Positions 49,106 to 58,928 are shown, counted from the stretch's first letter. The stretch: DNA of 64,000 nt from Balamuthia mandrillaris (GCA_031835245.1 JAVKOQ010000035.1:124001-188000); one strand, 5' to 3'. The notes: generated by a model not told the origin, from the sequence alone. Numbers and translations: made by a program.

Positions 49106-49532
49106 ATGGAAGGACGAGAAGTACGTCAGAGTACTGTGAGCGCATCGACGGGGTTCGATCCGGATGCCTCGGACTTGCTCATGTTTTACGGCGAGACCTG
49201 CCCCTTCACCAAGAAAGCACTACCCGAAGTGCAGTGCATGGAAAGCGCCTTGGTAAGAGCCTTTTTTTATTTTTAATGTGAGGTTTTGCTTGTGGGTTAG
49301 TCAGTGGTTTGTTTTTGTGACCTTTGGCAACAAATTAAAAAAACAGAACGTTAAGATTCAACGGCTTGAGATCTGGAACAACAAGACGAATGCACACATG
49401 TTCCAACGCTTAGCCAGAGGCAAGTGCAAGGGCGTGCCATTCTTTGTCAACAGAAAGACCGGAGAGTTTGTATGTGGAGCTGCTCAATGCGAGGTTTTGA
49501 AGGGCTGGGCCTCCTCTTCCTCCGCCATGTGA
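49106..49532 (+). CDS. Thioredoxin-fold protein with CPFT active-site motif
   Basis: Two exons (49106-49252, 49347-49532) in phase 0 make a 110-residue protein. The first strand and helix are LLMFYGETCPFTKKALPEV, with a single-cysteine CPFT motif where thioredoxins have CGPC and glutaredoxins CPYC. A second strand/helix follows, and then GVPFFVNRKTGEFVCGA with the cis-proline (GVPFF) of the thioredoxin fold. There is no signal peptide. Two further cysteines (QCME and GKCKG) and CGAAQC near the end could form disulfides. A monothiol redox or peroxiredoxin-partner role is possible, but is inference. The fold assignment is good; the function is open. Confidence 0.72.
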
Positions 49533-49557
49533 AAAAACACAAACCCAAAAACCACGA

Positions 49558-49562
<5 letters not shown>

Positions 49563-49593
<31 letters not shown>
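49563..49593. repeat. (GA)n microsatellite in a 3' flank
   Basis: An uninterrupted GA run of about 30 bases, downstream of the thioredoxin-like gene and before the convergent EF-hand gene. It is one of the few long GA/CT runs that is not intronic. Confidence 0.95.
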
Positions 49594-49597
<4 letters not shown>

Positions 49598-49756
49598 AGA
49601 AACGAATGCTTTACAACAAAGATACAAAGTAAGGAGCCATTCTCCCGCTCTCACCACCTATCATAAGCCCTTTGCTGTTTTCTGTGTCGCCGTGCTTTCT
49701 CACACCTGCTCATCAAGCTGCTTACCACCACCTGCAGCCTGTGTACCAACAAGAAC

Positions 49757-50937
49757 TCAGGTCAGTTTTTGGGCTTGATAGTGACTTTCATCTTCTCCTT
49801 CTTGCTTTAGTTCTTGATCTTGTTCTTGGCCTTCTTCCTTCTTACTGCTCTCTTTTATCCTCATTTTACTCTTTTCTCCAGTACTTCTGCTATCTCCTTT
49901 TTTTTTCCTTCTTTCCTCTTCACCAGGGCTGTCTTTCTCCTGCATGTTTTCGTTTGGCAAAACGCACCTAACAAGGCCCATGAGTGTTTCAGGATGCTCA
50001 CGAGCATACGCCTTGAATTCCTCGATGTTGATCTTTCCCTTCTCGTTGGTTTTGGCGTGCTTGATGAAATCCCTTGTTATTTCCTCCTGCAATTGCTGCG
50101 GCGATACCTCCTCGCACTGTTGGTCTCCGTCCTCGTCCTCTGTAAACCGAACAAGTTCAACGGTTGAATTGGTCTGTTTGGATACAAAGGTTAGGTTTGT
50201 TGTTTTATTCCTCAACCTTCCTTCTTATCTCTCTCCTCTTTATCGCTTTCTCTTATATACGCAACCCCTTTCTTTTTTGTTTAAATATCCAAAAGGAAGG
50301 AGAAAAAGCAACAATACCTCTAACAAGAACTTGTGGAAAGAGTTTGTGAGCTTTTTCATGTTGGAGATAAGCGTCTCGGTGGCCTCCGTGTATTCTTGTG
50401 GCGTCAAGTAGCCATCCCCATTCCTATCATACAGTTGGAAACAAACTACGAACAAGAAGAGAACAGCGAAAAGCATATCATGAACAAAGCGCACAAAACA
50501 AAAAAGAAAGAAGAAGAAAAGAAGAAATAAGAAAGGAAGAAGGAACACTAAAATGAAGAAGGAAGAAGAACGAAGTACAGTCGATCTTTTCGTCGAGGTC
50601 AGCCTCGTCGCCCAGGATGTAAAGAGCGCTGACAAGCTCCGAGAACTCGATCTCGCCGTTGCCATCTCGGTCCAGCGCTTTGGTGAGGAGGTAAGCGAGC
50701 TCTTCGTCCAAACCAAACTTGAGGACAAGGGAGGCGCTGGTCAACTTCACTTTTCTGCCTTCGCGAAGCTCTGGGTCATTTCCTCATAAACCTTTTGCAT
50801 GCCTTTGATCTTTGCCTTGCTGACTGGTTCAACCCCAAACACCTTTCGGTTGGTAACTTAACAAATCGAAAAAAAAAAAAAAGAAGGACAGACGTACACC
50901 CAGTTTCCTTGGACAACTTTCCTACGGAGCCTCCCAT
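49757..50937 (-). CDS. N-myristoylated-type EF-hand calcium-binding protein (apparent frameshift)
   Basis: The likely first exon starts ATG 50937 with MGGSVGKLSK, a good myristoylation signal (Gly2, Ser at 4, Lys at 7). Then come IKGMQKVYEEMTQSF, a canonical EF-hand ALDRDGNGEIEFSELVSAL, a second one LYDRNGDGYLTPQEYTEA on the next exon, and a degenerate third with KTNEKGKINIEEFKAY. The C terminus is a Lys/Glu/Ser-rich tail. Calcium-myristoyl switch sensors of this type recruit or activate kinases and phosphatases at membranes. In the reading through 50751-50754 the frame stops at once (AAG TGA). One extra A in the A4 run restores a smooth sequence into KLTSASLVLKFGLDEELAY. This looks like a homopolymer deletion in the assembly rather than a pseudogene. 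First-exon splicing is inferred. Confidence 0.7.
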
Positions 50938-51218
50938 TATTGCTCTCTCTATCTAGCTCCCTCTCAAGCGCTACGTAACGCTTTCTTCCACTTTCTTTTT
51001 TGTTGAGAAGTTGTTCTCTCCTATCCTCTCTCCTCTCTAGCAGAACAGATCTCTGTCGACAGTAAAACCCTCACAGGCAAAATAAGAGACAAAAAATCGT
51101 TGGAGATTATGGTATTGTTATTGTTATTGGCTATCAACATAGGGGGAGGGCAACTGGGAAAACTTTTGGGTCGCTATCGACTCATAGAAAAAAAAAAAGA
51201 AAAGGGATGAGATCTTGT
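50938..51218. other. Gap upstream of the EF-hand gene
   Basis: A 281-base gap with a GTCGAC at 51055-51060 (CTGTCGACAG). No coding frame or RNA gene is seen. Confidence 0.4.
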
Positions 51219-51632
51219 TTAGAACCAAGAGAACGGGGAAAGAGCGCCAGCAGCGGAGTCGTCCCTAGAGTTCTCGCTGGAGTCCATGTCGGAGGAGCTG
51301 CTGTCCTTGCTCTCAGAGCCATCGGCACCATCGGCGCCATCAGCACCATCGGCACCGTCATCACCATCGTCTCCGTCGCTACCATCAGCACCATCGGCAC
51401 CATCCGCTCCGTCAGCACCATCAGTACCGTCCATACCGTCAGAGCCATCAGTACCGTCCATGCCATCTGAGCCGTCACCTCCGTCTCCGTACCCATCGGA
51501 GCCATCCCCGTAGCCAGGGCAGTAGTTGCGCCCCACAACCATTCCTTGGGTAGTCCGTCGGATGGGCTCAGCGGATATCATCGCAATGGCGACCATGAGG
51601 CAGGTTACGAACAAAACGGTGCTCAACTTCAT
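51219..51632 (-). CDS. Secreted acidic Gly-X-Asp triplet-repeat protein 1
   Basis: A single-exon protein of 137 residues from ATG 51632. It has a classical signal peptide (LSTVLFVTCLMVAIAMISA) followed by EPIRRTTQ, then a single Cys in NYCPGYGDG. The core is a near-perfect triplet repeat of Asp-Gly-X (X = Ser, Met, Thr, Ala or Asp), about 22 units, ending in an acidic Ser/Asp region and an aromatic end PFSWF. Read as Gly-X-Asp, the triplet has collagen periodicity but no proline. The charge favours calcium binding or an extracellular gel (inference). A strong TATA box lies 105-111 bases before the ATG. No database family recognised. It is a probable paralogue of the next gene, in the same orientation. 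Confidence 0.72.
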   Translation of the reverse strand: MKLSTVLFVTCLMVAIAMISAEPIRRTTQGMVVGRNYCPGYGDGSDGYGDGGDGSDGMDGTDGSDGMDGTDGADGADGADGADGSDGDDGDDGADGADGADGADGSESKDSSSSDMDSSENSRDDSAAGALSPFSWF

Positions 51633-52263
51633 CTTTGGGTGGTGAAAGGGAGGGGCTTGTTGCTGCAGTGTTGGGTTTTTGTTGTTTTTTGATTGTTTGT
51701 TGTTGATGTTGAAATGCAAACCCACTGGCGCTCTGTTTTTATAGTTTGGTATCCATTCCACCAACCCCACCTTTAAAAATGATACAGCCATGAACTGACG
51801 CTCTTTTCCTCGTTTCTGGCGTCGAAATCCATCGGGGAGGTCCACGGCATTACCCCCAAGAGTCTGAAAACAGCCAATGATGGCATTCCACGTCAGCTTT
51901 TCCAGATCATCTCGACGACTTTTCCTGTGATCGTCCCCTCAAAAGACTTTTTCTCTATAATTTCCCGCCAATTTTATACTCGGTTTTCGGGGGAGGGCGA
52001 AGACAGGGAAAACGAAGGAAAACCACCAGAGGAACTCGGGTGAATGGTGTCGCTTTTTGCTTCTCTTTGAAATGGAGTGGTTAATGAAAGTATATTGAAA
52101 ATGCGCCAGGTTTGATTTTTTGAAGAGCTGAACAAAAGGGAAGAGACAGGAAAGGTTTGTATCACCAAAATATCGTTTAATGGTTTAAAAAGTTTCGGAG
52201 GAGCACGCATCATTAAAAAAAAAAACTAAACAGGAACTATTTCATTTGTTGTTCAACCTAATT
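51633..52263. other. Gap between the two Gly-Asp genes
   Basis: A 631-base gap containing the TATA box and 5' flank of repeat protein 1 (51737 onward) and the 3' flank of repeat protein 2. No further gene was found in it. Confidence 0.45.
51737..51743 (-). promoter_or_regulatory. TATA box of repeat protein 1
   Basis: TATAAAA on the minus strand in the context AAACTATAAAAACAG, 105-111 bases before the ATG. It closely matches the element in front of the neighbouring paralogue. Confidence 0.65.
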
Positions 52264-52725
52264 TTAAAAGAAAAGAGAGGAGAGGGAAGAGGCAGAGGAA
52301 TGGTTGTCGCTGCCATGCATATCACCTCCGTCGTTGCCATCGTGACCATCCTTTGAGCCTCCATCGTGTGCGCTGTGTCCATCGTGGCCATCGTTCATGC
52401 CATCACTCACGTTGCCGCCATCGTTCATACCATCCATTCCGTCCGTACCGTCATTTCCACCATTACCGTCATTTCCATTCGTTCCATTGCCTCCACCGGT
52501 TCCACCTCCGCCACCGTTTCCATCATTGCCACCGTTCATGCCATCCATTCCGTCCGTACCATCGTTCCCTCCGTCCCCGCCATCATAGTCATCCTCATAC
52601 TCGTCAGAATAGAAGTGGCCCCACTCGTTTCCATAAGAGGCGTCGCCATCATACACACTTCCTTGTAATGCCGAACCCAGTACAAACAGAGCGGCCAGGA
52701 GGCAAAGGTACAGTAGAGCCTTCAT
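52264..52725 (-). CDS. Secreted acidic Gly-Asp-Asn repeat protein 2
   Basis: A single-exon protein of 153 residues from ATG 52725. Signal peptide LLYLCLLAALFVLGSA, then a Tyr/Asp/Glu-rich segment (YSDEYEDDYDGG), then Gly-Asp and Gly-Asn repeats in which NDGTDGMDGMN occurs twice, and a His-containing part (DGHDGHSAHDGG). It ends SSASSLSSLFF, echoing the aromatic end of repeat protein 1. The mixture of Asp-Gly-X with Asn and His suggests metal binding. It is probably secreted and extracellular. No family recognised. Same strand and promoter architecture as repeat protein 1, so a tandem duplication that has diverged is likely. Confidence 0.7.
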   Translation of the reverse strand: MKALLYLCLLAALFVLGSALQGSVYDGDASYGNEWGHFYSDEYEDDYDGGDGGNDGTDGMDGMNGGNDGNGGGGGTGGGNGTNGNDGNGGNDGTDGMDGMNDGGNVSDGMNDGHDGHSAHDGGSKDGHDGNDGGDMHGSDNHSSASSLSSLFF

Positions 52726-53348
52726 GTTTGTTGTCTGGTTGGACACGGAGCACCCTGTTGTAGTAGTTGTTGTATGGAGTATGTGTTGTATGATGACAGA
52801 ATGAGGTTGTCTGTATTGTTTTTGTTTTATAGTTGACGGGCAGGAGCCAACCAGAACGTCACTTCCCCGCACTTTCAAATGTGTCCAAGATATTTCGATG
52901 GAACATCAGCGTGTTTGTGGAGCAGGGAGGGTTGTTATTGAAAACTCTAGGCCCCGCAATGAATCTGGATAGCATTTATATACTAGCTTGGTATTCCATT
53001 GCATATTTCCTGGAGAAAGTGCGACACCCAAGGTGAAACGAACAAACAAACAAATTCCCACGTAGAGAAGAGCATTCCTCAAGTTTTTGTCATGTTTTGC
53101 ATTCCGTAAGTTCCAAGAATGTTTTAGATTTTTAAAATTCCATAAAATCGGGAATTAATTAATTAAAACTGTATATAGCGCAGTAATGCCATACATAATA
53201 TTTTTCTGCGTTTAGTGTTGAAACACAGAAAAAAACTAGTTGGTTGTTATTTTTGTCGTGGTTCAGGAGGAAGAAGAAAGGAAAGAAACAAGGAAAGGAG
53301 TGGCAAAGCACGCCCTTGAGGAAAACCCAACCCCGCAGAATAAACAGA
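52726..53348. promoter_or_regulatory. Divergent promoter region, repeat protein 2 / Ras
   Basis: A 623-base gap. The minus-strand side has the TATA box at 52825-52831; the plus-strand side is AT-rich (AATTAATTAATT at 53154-53166) with no clear TATA. No coding frame is convincing. Confidence 0.4.
52825..52831 (-). promoter_or_regulatory. TATA box of repeat protein 2
   Basis: TATAAAA on the minus strand in the context CAACTATAAAACAAA, 100-106 bases before the ATG. It shares the AACTATAAAA core with the neighbouring paralogue. Confidence 0.65.
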
Positions 53349-54181
53349 ATGTCTCATCTTTATCGTTTGGTGGTCGTTGGATCTGGCGGTGTTGGCAAGT
53401 CTTGTTTGACTATTCAATACGTCGCGAATCGTTTTATGCCCGACTATGATCCTACGCTGGAGGACTCTTACGTGAGTAGATTTTTTTTTTGTTGCTTTTT
53501 AAAACTTTTATTGTCGCCGTAACTACAAACTGAATTTTGATTGTTCTTGCAGAGAAAACAAGTAACTATAAACGATACAGAGTGTGTACTCGACATTATC
53601 GATACAGCTGGCCAAGATGACTTTATGGCCATCCGAGAATCTTACTACAAGGAAGGAGACGGTTTCCTTTGCGTGTTTGGTATCTCTCTCTCTTCTCCCT
53701 CTCTCTCTCCATGCTTTTCTATAAAATTTCTCCCTTCTCGTGCCTCTTCCCCTTCGCTTTTCCCTTTCTCTTTTCTCCTTTGCCTCTTCTCTTTTAACAC
53801 AACGATACAACAAATAAAATTAAAAAAATAAAAAAATAAACAACAGACTTAACAGCAAGAACAACATTCAGCGATGTGGAAGGCTTTCATGAAAGCATTC
53901 TTCGAGTAAAGGACGCGGACAGCGTGCCCTTCATCCTCATCGGCAACAAATGCGACCTAGAAGACAAGCGCGTCATCACCAAGAAAGAAGCTCAGGACAA
54001 GGCCAAGAGCCTCAACTGTAAATACTTGGAGACCTCGGCCAAGTTAAGGCAGAACGTGGATGAGATCTTTGCGGAGCTGGTCATCATCACGATGGAGGCC
54101 AGAGGAGCGAACAGGCAGCAAGCTGCAGGTGGCGGCAGAGAAAGGGAGCCCAAAGCCAAGCGAAAATGTGTGTTGTTTTGA
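53349..54181 (+). CDS. Ras-family small GTPase
   Basis: Three exons (53349-53471, 53553-53679, 53847-54181) give 194 residues, the typical Ras size. All G boxes are intact: G1 [12 protein letters not shown], switch [10 protein letters not shown] (Ile to Leu against classical Ras), G3 [11 protein letters not shown]4 IGNKCDLED and G5 [12 protein letters not shown]. The Gly and Gln residues lost in constitutively active Ras are unchanged. The tail is basic (KAKRK) and ends in a CAAX box CVLF; a terminal Phe usually permits geranylgeranylation as well as farnesylation. It should be a plasma-membrane signalling switch, turned on by a RasGEF such as the one at 20-23 kb and finished by ICMT (38-39 kb). 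It converges on R2, 259 bases apart. Confidence 0.96.
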
Positions 54182-54283
54182 GTCGGGTCTTGTTTTTTAT
54201 TTTTAAAAAATCGTTTGTTTGTTGTTTGTTTGTTGTACAGTTGCTGTACCTTCAAGGAAAGGAGAGATTGGAGAAACGTGAGA

Positions 54284-54322
<39 letters not shown>

Positions 54323-54440
54323 GAGAAAGAAAGGAGGGGGAAGGATGGCGAAGAAGTTTCATTTGCTTATTACAAAATGTTTGTAACAGAATAAAAAATG
54401 TTTGTGCGTTTATAACTTACAAAAGGTCGTGCTGCTTTAC

Positions 54441-55502
54441 TCACCAGTCTTCTGCTTCTGTCGTAAAGATACGTTCCATTCCAGCCGTTGCAGACAATGT
54501 AGAACTCGCAGAAGCACACCGAGACATGATGCCCGCTTTGGAATACTCCCCAATCCTGCGTTCAAACATGTTGGCTTTGCTCTCCAAAGAGATAAGCTCC
54601 ATCCAATAGAATGGATTAACGGCTTCAAAGAGCTTCTTGCATCCAAGAGCCACCATAAGCCGATCCGCCACAAACTCTATATACTGGCACATGAGCTCCG
54701 CATTCATGCCGATGAGTCGAACAGGAAGAGACTCGGAAACAAACTCCTTCTCGACGTCAACAGCTTCCGCAATGATCCGACGGATGATCTCCTCTGGCGG
54801 TTTTTCCCTTAACATACCGAACAGCATACAAGCAAAGTCACAATGCATGCCTTCATCCTTGCTTATGAGCTCGTTGCTGAAGCTGAGTCCAGGCATCAGC
54901 CCTCTTTTCTTCAGCCAGAAGATGGCGCAGAAGGAACCCGAGAAGAAGATGCCTTCCACTGCGGCAAAGGCGATGAGCCGCAGAGCAAAAGCTTGTGGCT
55001 TTTCTATCCAACGCAGCGCCCATTCGGCCTTCTTCTTCACGCTAGGCACCGTCTCAATGGCGTTAAAGAGCTTAGCCTTTTCTTTCACGTCTTTGACGTA
55101 GGTGTCGATGAGCAGCGAGTACATCTCCGAGTGGATGTTCTCCATGGCGATTTGAAAGCCGTAGAAGCAACGTGCCTCCGGCAGTTGAACTTCCTTCATG
55201 AAGCGGGCAGCAAGGTTCTCCACCACGATGCCATCCGAGGCAGCGAAAAAGGCCAACACGTGCTTGATAAAGTGGCGTTCGTCCTCCACAAGCTTGTGGC
55301 TCCAGTCGGTAAGGTCCTGCACCAGGTCTACCTCCTCCACCGTCCAAAAGCTAGCCTGGGCCTTCTTGTACATTTCCCAAAGGTTGTGATGGCTCAGCGG
55401 GAAGAGCACAAAGCGGGACTTGTTCTCCTCCAAAACCGGCTCTTCGTTGTCGTATTTCCTGTCCTCGTCCCACGTTAGCGCCATGCTCTGCTGGGTTGTC
55501 AT
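54441..55502 (-). CDS. RRM2: Ribonucleotide reductase small subunit R2 (class Ia)
   Basis: One uninterrupted frame of 353 residues from ATG 55502, an exception in this intron-rich window. R2 makes the diiron-tyrosyl radical that the large subunit needs to convert ribonucleotides to deoxyribonucleotides. The metal ligands are in place: Asp/Glu in [14 protein letters not shown], Glu and His in [20 protein letters not shown], Glu in [12 protein letters not shown], and Glu and His in [14 protein letters not shown]. The radical tyrosine is in the [10 protein letters not shown] helix. The C-terminal end FTTEAEDW resembles the peptide that docks with the large subunit, with Trp where Phe is usual. 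Length is slightly short of animal R2 because the N-terminal tail is short. Intronlessness may reflect retroposition or cell-cycle need (inference). Confidence 0.96.
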   Translation of the reverse strand: MTTQQSMALTWDEDRKYDNEEPVLEENKSRFVLFPLSHHNLWEMYKKAQASFWTVEEVDLVQDLTDWSHKLVEDERHFIKHVLAFFAASDGIVVENLAARFMKEVQLPEARCFYGFQIAMENIHSEMYSLLIDTYVKDVKEKAKLFNAIETVPSVKKKAEWALRWIEKPQAFALRLIAFAAVEGIFFSGSFCAIFWLKKRGLMPGLSFSNELISKDEGMHCDFACMLFGMLREKPPEEIIRRIIAEAVDVEKEFVSESLPVRLIGMNAELMCQYIEFVADRLMVALGCKKLFEAVNPFYWMELISLESKANMFERRIGEYSKAGIMSRCASASSTLSATAGMERIFTTEAEDW

Positions 55503-55651
55503 TATGTTGTCGTAATCGTAACTTGCTAGCTGTGCGTGAAAACGGTGTGAGCTTGCGGCACCACCAAAAGAATAGGGAAAAAATTAACGGTAGCGCGAGG
55601 GACATGCTGAAAGTGTTCGAAGAAAAACTAACCCGTTTTTAGTGTGTTCTC

Positions 55652-55692
<41 letters not shown>

Positions 55693-55823
55693 ACACAAAG
55701 CAGAGAAAAACAAAACAAAATCTTTATGACAAACAGAAATTCTAAAACAACAACTCAGGGCGTTCAAGTTGAAACAACTACAAGTAGGTACGAACCAGGT
55801 GGCTTGTTCAATTAATAATTCAA
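55503..55823. promoter_or_regulatory. 5' region of R2 with (CT)n run
   Basis: A 321-base gap between R2 and the 3' end of the BAHD gene. It has a CT run of about 35 bases at 55654-55690 and an AT-rich part toward 55820. No E2F-like or TATA site is clear. Confidence 0.4.
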
Positions 55824-57333
55824 TTAGTGTCGCTGACAAAAAGCTCTGAACAAGGGATCCTCTGAAATCTTGTCCATGTGGTCCTTACGCATCGTGAGAG
55901 TTCCGACGATACCATCTCCGTCAGGCGCATCGCTTAGTACCACAAAGCCATCGGCTTTAACTGGCGGAATACCTGTTTTTATGTGGAAGAATTGCTCAAT
56001 GCTAATCCATCAAGAAAAGAAGAAGATGGAACGGAAGAAGAACTAACCCGCATAGAAAGGCGCGCTTTGACCAAAGTTGATATCATAGATTCCAAACTTG
56101 ACCCAATTGGTCACCGTGAAATCGTTTCCAAAGAATGAAGTGAAGGAAGGGATCACGAGAGAGGCGTCCTCCTGAGACTCCACCCACTCCAATGCATCCA
56201 GCAAATACTCCTTCGTCATAGAGTTAGTGGTATGTCGGACAAGCTTGGCACAGTCTCCCAAAGAGCTTGCCGCCAACTCCCCAGCTGTGGTGTCGATGCA
56301 ACCAAAGAAAGTGGCGTTGCCGAAGTACTCGTCAGGTATGTTATCCAACCGAATACGGCCATCGACTGCATAGCTTCGATGGTTATGAAGAATTAGAAAG
56401 AGCAGGCAAAAAGAACAGGCGAAAGAAATGGAGAGCATACCCAAGGCTAACAGGAGCAGCATCTTCAAAAGAACGAGCCTTGGTAATAACTTGCAAAAAC
56501 AGAGCCGAAACAGCATCGTTAGTGGACACAAACTCTCCACCTACACAAGTCTTTGACGCTTCCGCCTTCAGTTTGGCCAAGTCGCTATTCGAGAAGTGAA
56601 AGACTTTGACGGAGGTGGGAGGCATCTGGAAGGCAGAAAAGTCGATAGGTGCCGATGACGTAGACTTTTGCTGAACGTCGTACTCAGGATGGAAGAGTTT
56701 AGGGCCTTCGCCGGTGGCGTACAACAAGGAACGGTCATGACAGACTTTCAGGGCCGGTAGCTTTGCGCTAGGATCTGCCAGCATGCGAGCCGCGTTGGCG
56801 CTCCAGTCCCTGAGGAACTGGAAGTAACTGTGACCATCCACAAGGATGTGAGGGATGCCAAAGCCAACGGCGACAGCGCCGTCAGCAAAGTCCGTGACCT
56901 GCACAGCAAGCAGCGGTGAGTCCGGCTCCAACACTTGGTTCAGCTCCTCATCGCAGTAGAGGTTGTGCGGTAGGGGAATGAAGCCGTCGTCCAAAATGTC
57001 CTCTCTGGCTTTCAGGTTGCGATAGCCTGGCAAAAGTGAGCCGCTGTACCTGGCTCGGACGTAGCGAGCCCCAGCGTTGTTGCAGATGGCTTCCCAACGG
57101 CCGGTGGCGTCTTTTTCCATGCGCCCGGCCAACACGGGGTAAAACCTGAGGGTGGCACGGAGCGCGTCCAGCAGGTGCGTCGTGTCCAGCCGCTCGTAGA
57201 GGAACAGCACCTTGATGCGAAAAATGACGGTGGAGTTATCCGGTGGAGCCAGGCGGATGCGCTCGTTGGTGGCCTCATCCGGCGAGCGGGCCGCTACTTG
57301 TTCCAGCACTTCAAGCTTTGCGTTCGTCTGCAT
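55824..57333 (-). CDS. BAHD-type acyltransferase
   Basis: Three exons from ATG 57333. The catalytic motif HILVDG is at His162-x-x-x-Asp166, in the setting GFGIPHILVDGHSYFQFLRDW. The second BAHD block near the C terminus is degenerate, YDINFG where plants have DFGWG. Supporting segments: HLLDALRATLRFYPVLAGRM, GGEFVSTNDAVSALFLQVI, and YFGNATFFGC. Length (about 450 residues) suits the family. BAHD enzymes move acyl groups from CoA thioesters onto alcohols or amines. In protists the substrate is unknown, so none is assigned. The gene sits alone between R2 and the transposon. Confidence 0.82.
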
Positions 57334-57698
57334 CCACCTCGTTTTTTTTTTTCTTTCCCGCTTTTCGCTTCTGGGTGGTGCGTGTGTGTATGCGTGGTGT
57401 GAGAAGAGATTTTGTTTTTGTTTTTGTTTTTGTTTTTTTTTTTTGGTGCACCAGCTTTGGTTGCAGCAGCAGCAGAGCGACAAAGCGACATAAAAAAAAA
57501 ACCCAAAGACAGCCTGAAAAGGATATCAATGGTCACCCTGGCTATCTCTTTGACGGTTGTAAGGCACACACCCAAACCACCCAATAGCCTATCGCGCGGC
57601 TACCCTTATTTGCCGACATTGATAATTCCAGATTTTTTTCGTGTTGCTTTCCAAGAGCAGCCCTGCTGGGGGAATGGAAGAGAGGCAAAAGGATAATT
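57334..57698. other. 5' flank of the BAHD gene
   Basis: A 365-base gap with a (TTTTTG)n stretch at about 57411-57433 and no GTCGAC. The transposon begins at its end. No other gene is seen. Confidence 0.4.
57696..57698. repeat. Left target-site duplication ATT
   Basis: ATT directly before the left terminal inverted repeat, duplicated after the right one (60338-60340). Confidence 0.6.
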
Positions 57699-57711
57699 AG
57701 AGTTGAGGGAA
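57699..57711 (+). repeat. Left terminal inverted repeat of the transposon
   Basis: AGAGTTGAGGGAA, the exact reverse complement of the sequence at 60325-60337 and not followed by further similarity. Confidence 0.75.
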
Positions 57712-57760
57712 TAAAATAATTTTCAACATATTTTAATTATTATCAAAAATCAATAAAAAA

Positions 57761-58783
57761 TCAAAAACCAATTTTCACGTCCTCATGGTCGCGACGGAAG
57801 AAGGGGATCGTCCACCGAACAAGATAAGTCTTCTCTGCAAATGTCCAGGTTGTTGGCGAATCCAACCTGTGCTCAAAGTACAGTTTGAACTGTGCAATGT
57901 GAGCATGGTTGTTTTGATCTAATAAATCGATGTCTGTGTTGAACGGGAGGAAATCCATCATCTCTCGCAATTCAGCTTGATCAAGACGGGCACGCTTGAC
58001 AGTCACAATTAAAACGTGGTCATTGCTGTCATCCCAGTCCACTTCAAATGACAGCCCAGGCAACTGGCGAAAGAATAAAAAAAGGGAACGACTTGTGGTA
58101 ATATGCCACATAAAAAGTTTTATATTTATAGGAGAGATTCCTTGCAGCGAGGATGAAAGAGAGGAGGAAGAGGAGGAGGAGGAGGAGGAGGAGGAGGAGG
58201 AGGAAGAAGGGTTTTCTTCGCAGCGTCTCCTCTTAATAGGCGGGCTCCAAGGGTCAAAAGAAGCAGTGTTGTGGTACACAGTGACCTCTTCTGCTTCTTC
58301 TTCTTCTGGTTCTTCCTCCTCATCCTCTTCTGCTTCCTCTTCTTCATTCCTCTGTGCTTGAACGGACGGAACTGAGGCAGTTGGAGTGGAAGTGGCTTAA
58401 AAAAAAACCAGTCACAAAAATAATCTTCAAATAAAGTAAAAAAAAAAACTTACGTTGTGAAACAGCAGTTTGAGGAGGTACACCACACATTTGCTGGCGC
58501 AACTGAAGAAGATTTGGAAGCATAGACGCTAATAAAAAGAAAGATGAGAAAAAGATGAGAGATAATAGCACCAAGTTAAAAAAATCATACCTGCTTTTTG
58601 TGTGTTTTGGGTCTTTTCTTGGGTTTGTTTTTTGAGAAGATTCCATTTTTGTAAAATAGCACGCTCAGAACGGCGGGTGAGTTTGTCTTTAAGCTCAGCA
58701 AAGGCGTGCTCAGTCAACTCGGGCCCTGTTTTTTTGTACACATCTGTGATGATTGTTGTTTCTTGTGTGTTCCACTTGGGCAT
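57761..58783 (-). CDS. Myb/SANT-like transposon DNA-binding protein
   Basis: Three exons (58783-58591, 58528-58454, 58395-57761) give a 300-residue protein with phase kept throughout. The N terminus, MPKWNTQETTIITDVYKKTG, KDKLTRRSERAILQKWNLL, resembles the trihelix Myb/SANT-like domain that accompanies PIF/Harbinger transposases. The middle has a Glu-rich acidic block and a run of serines, followed by a basic KRRRC cluster that may direct nuclear import. The C-terminal part, starting LPGLSFEVDWDD, is a folded-looking region of unknown class. In zebrafish Harbinger the Myb-like protein binds subterminal DNA and brings the transposase to the ends. Family by resemblance and position; confidence moderate. 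Confidence 0.7.
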
Positions 58784-58928
58784 ACTGCAGTCTGGTTGTA
58801 CAAAAAAAAAACATCGTGCGGGTTGCAAAAAATTCTACTTAAATCATCCTCCGGAAAATTAAAATATAATCAATTACGAAAAATTTTCCTTTACTCCCGT
58901 CAAGGAAAAAAAGCGGTTCCTGTTTGCT

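Noticed and set aside
51207-51513. Plus-strand frames with Ser-Pro-Ala and Thr-Ile repeats
   Set aside because: They mirror the Asp-Gly-X coding repeat on the other strand; no signal peptide or start context of their own.
58060-58110. A 46-base intron GTGGCA..CGCCAG in the Myb-like gene
   Set aside because: Removing it breaks phase (46 is not a multiple of 3); the frame is open across it, so it is kept as coding.
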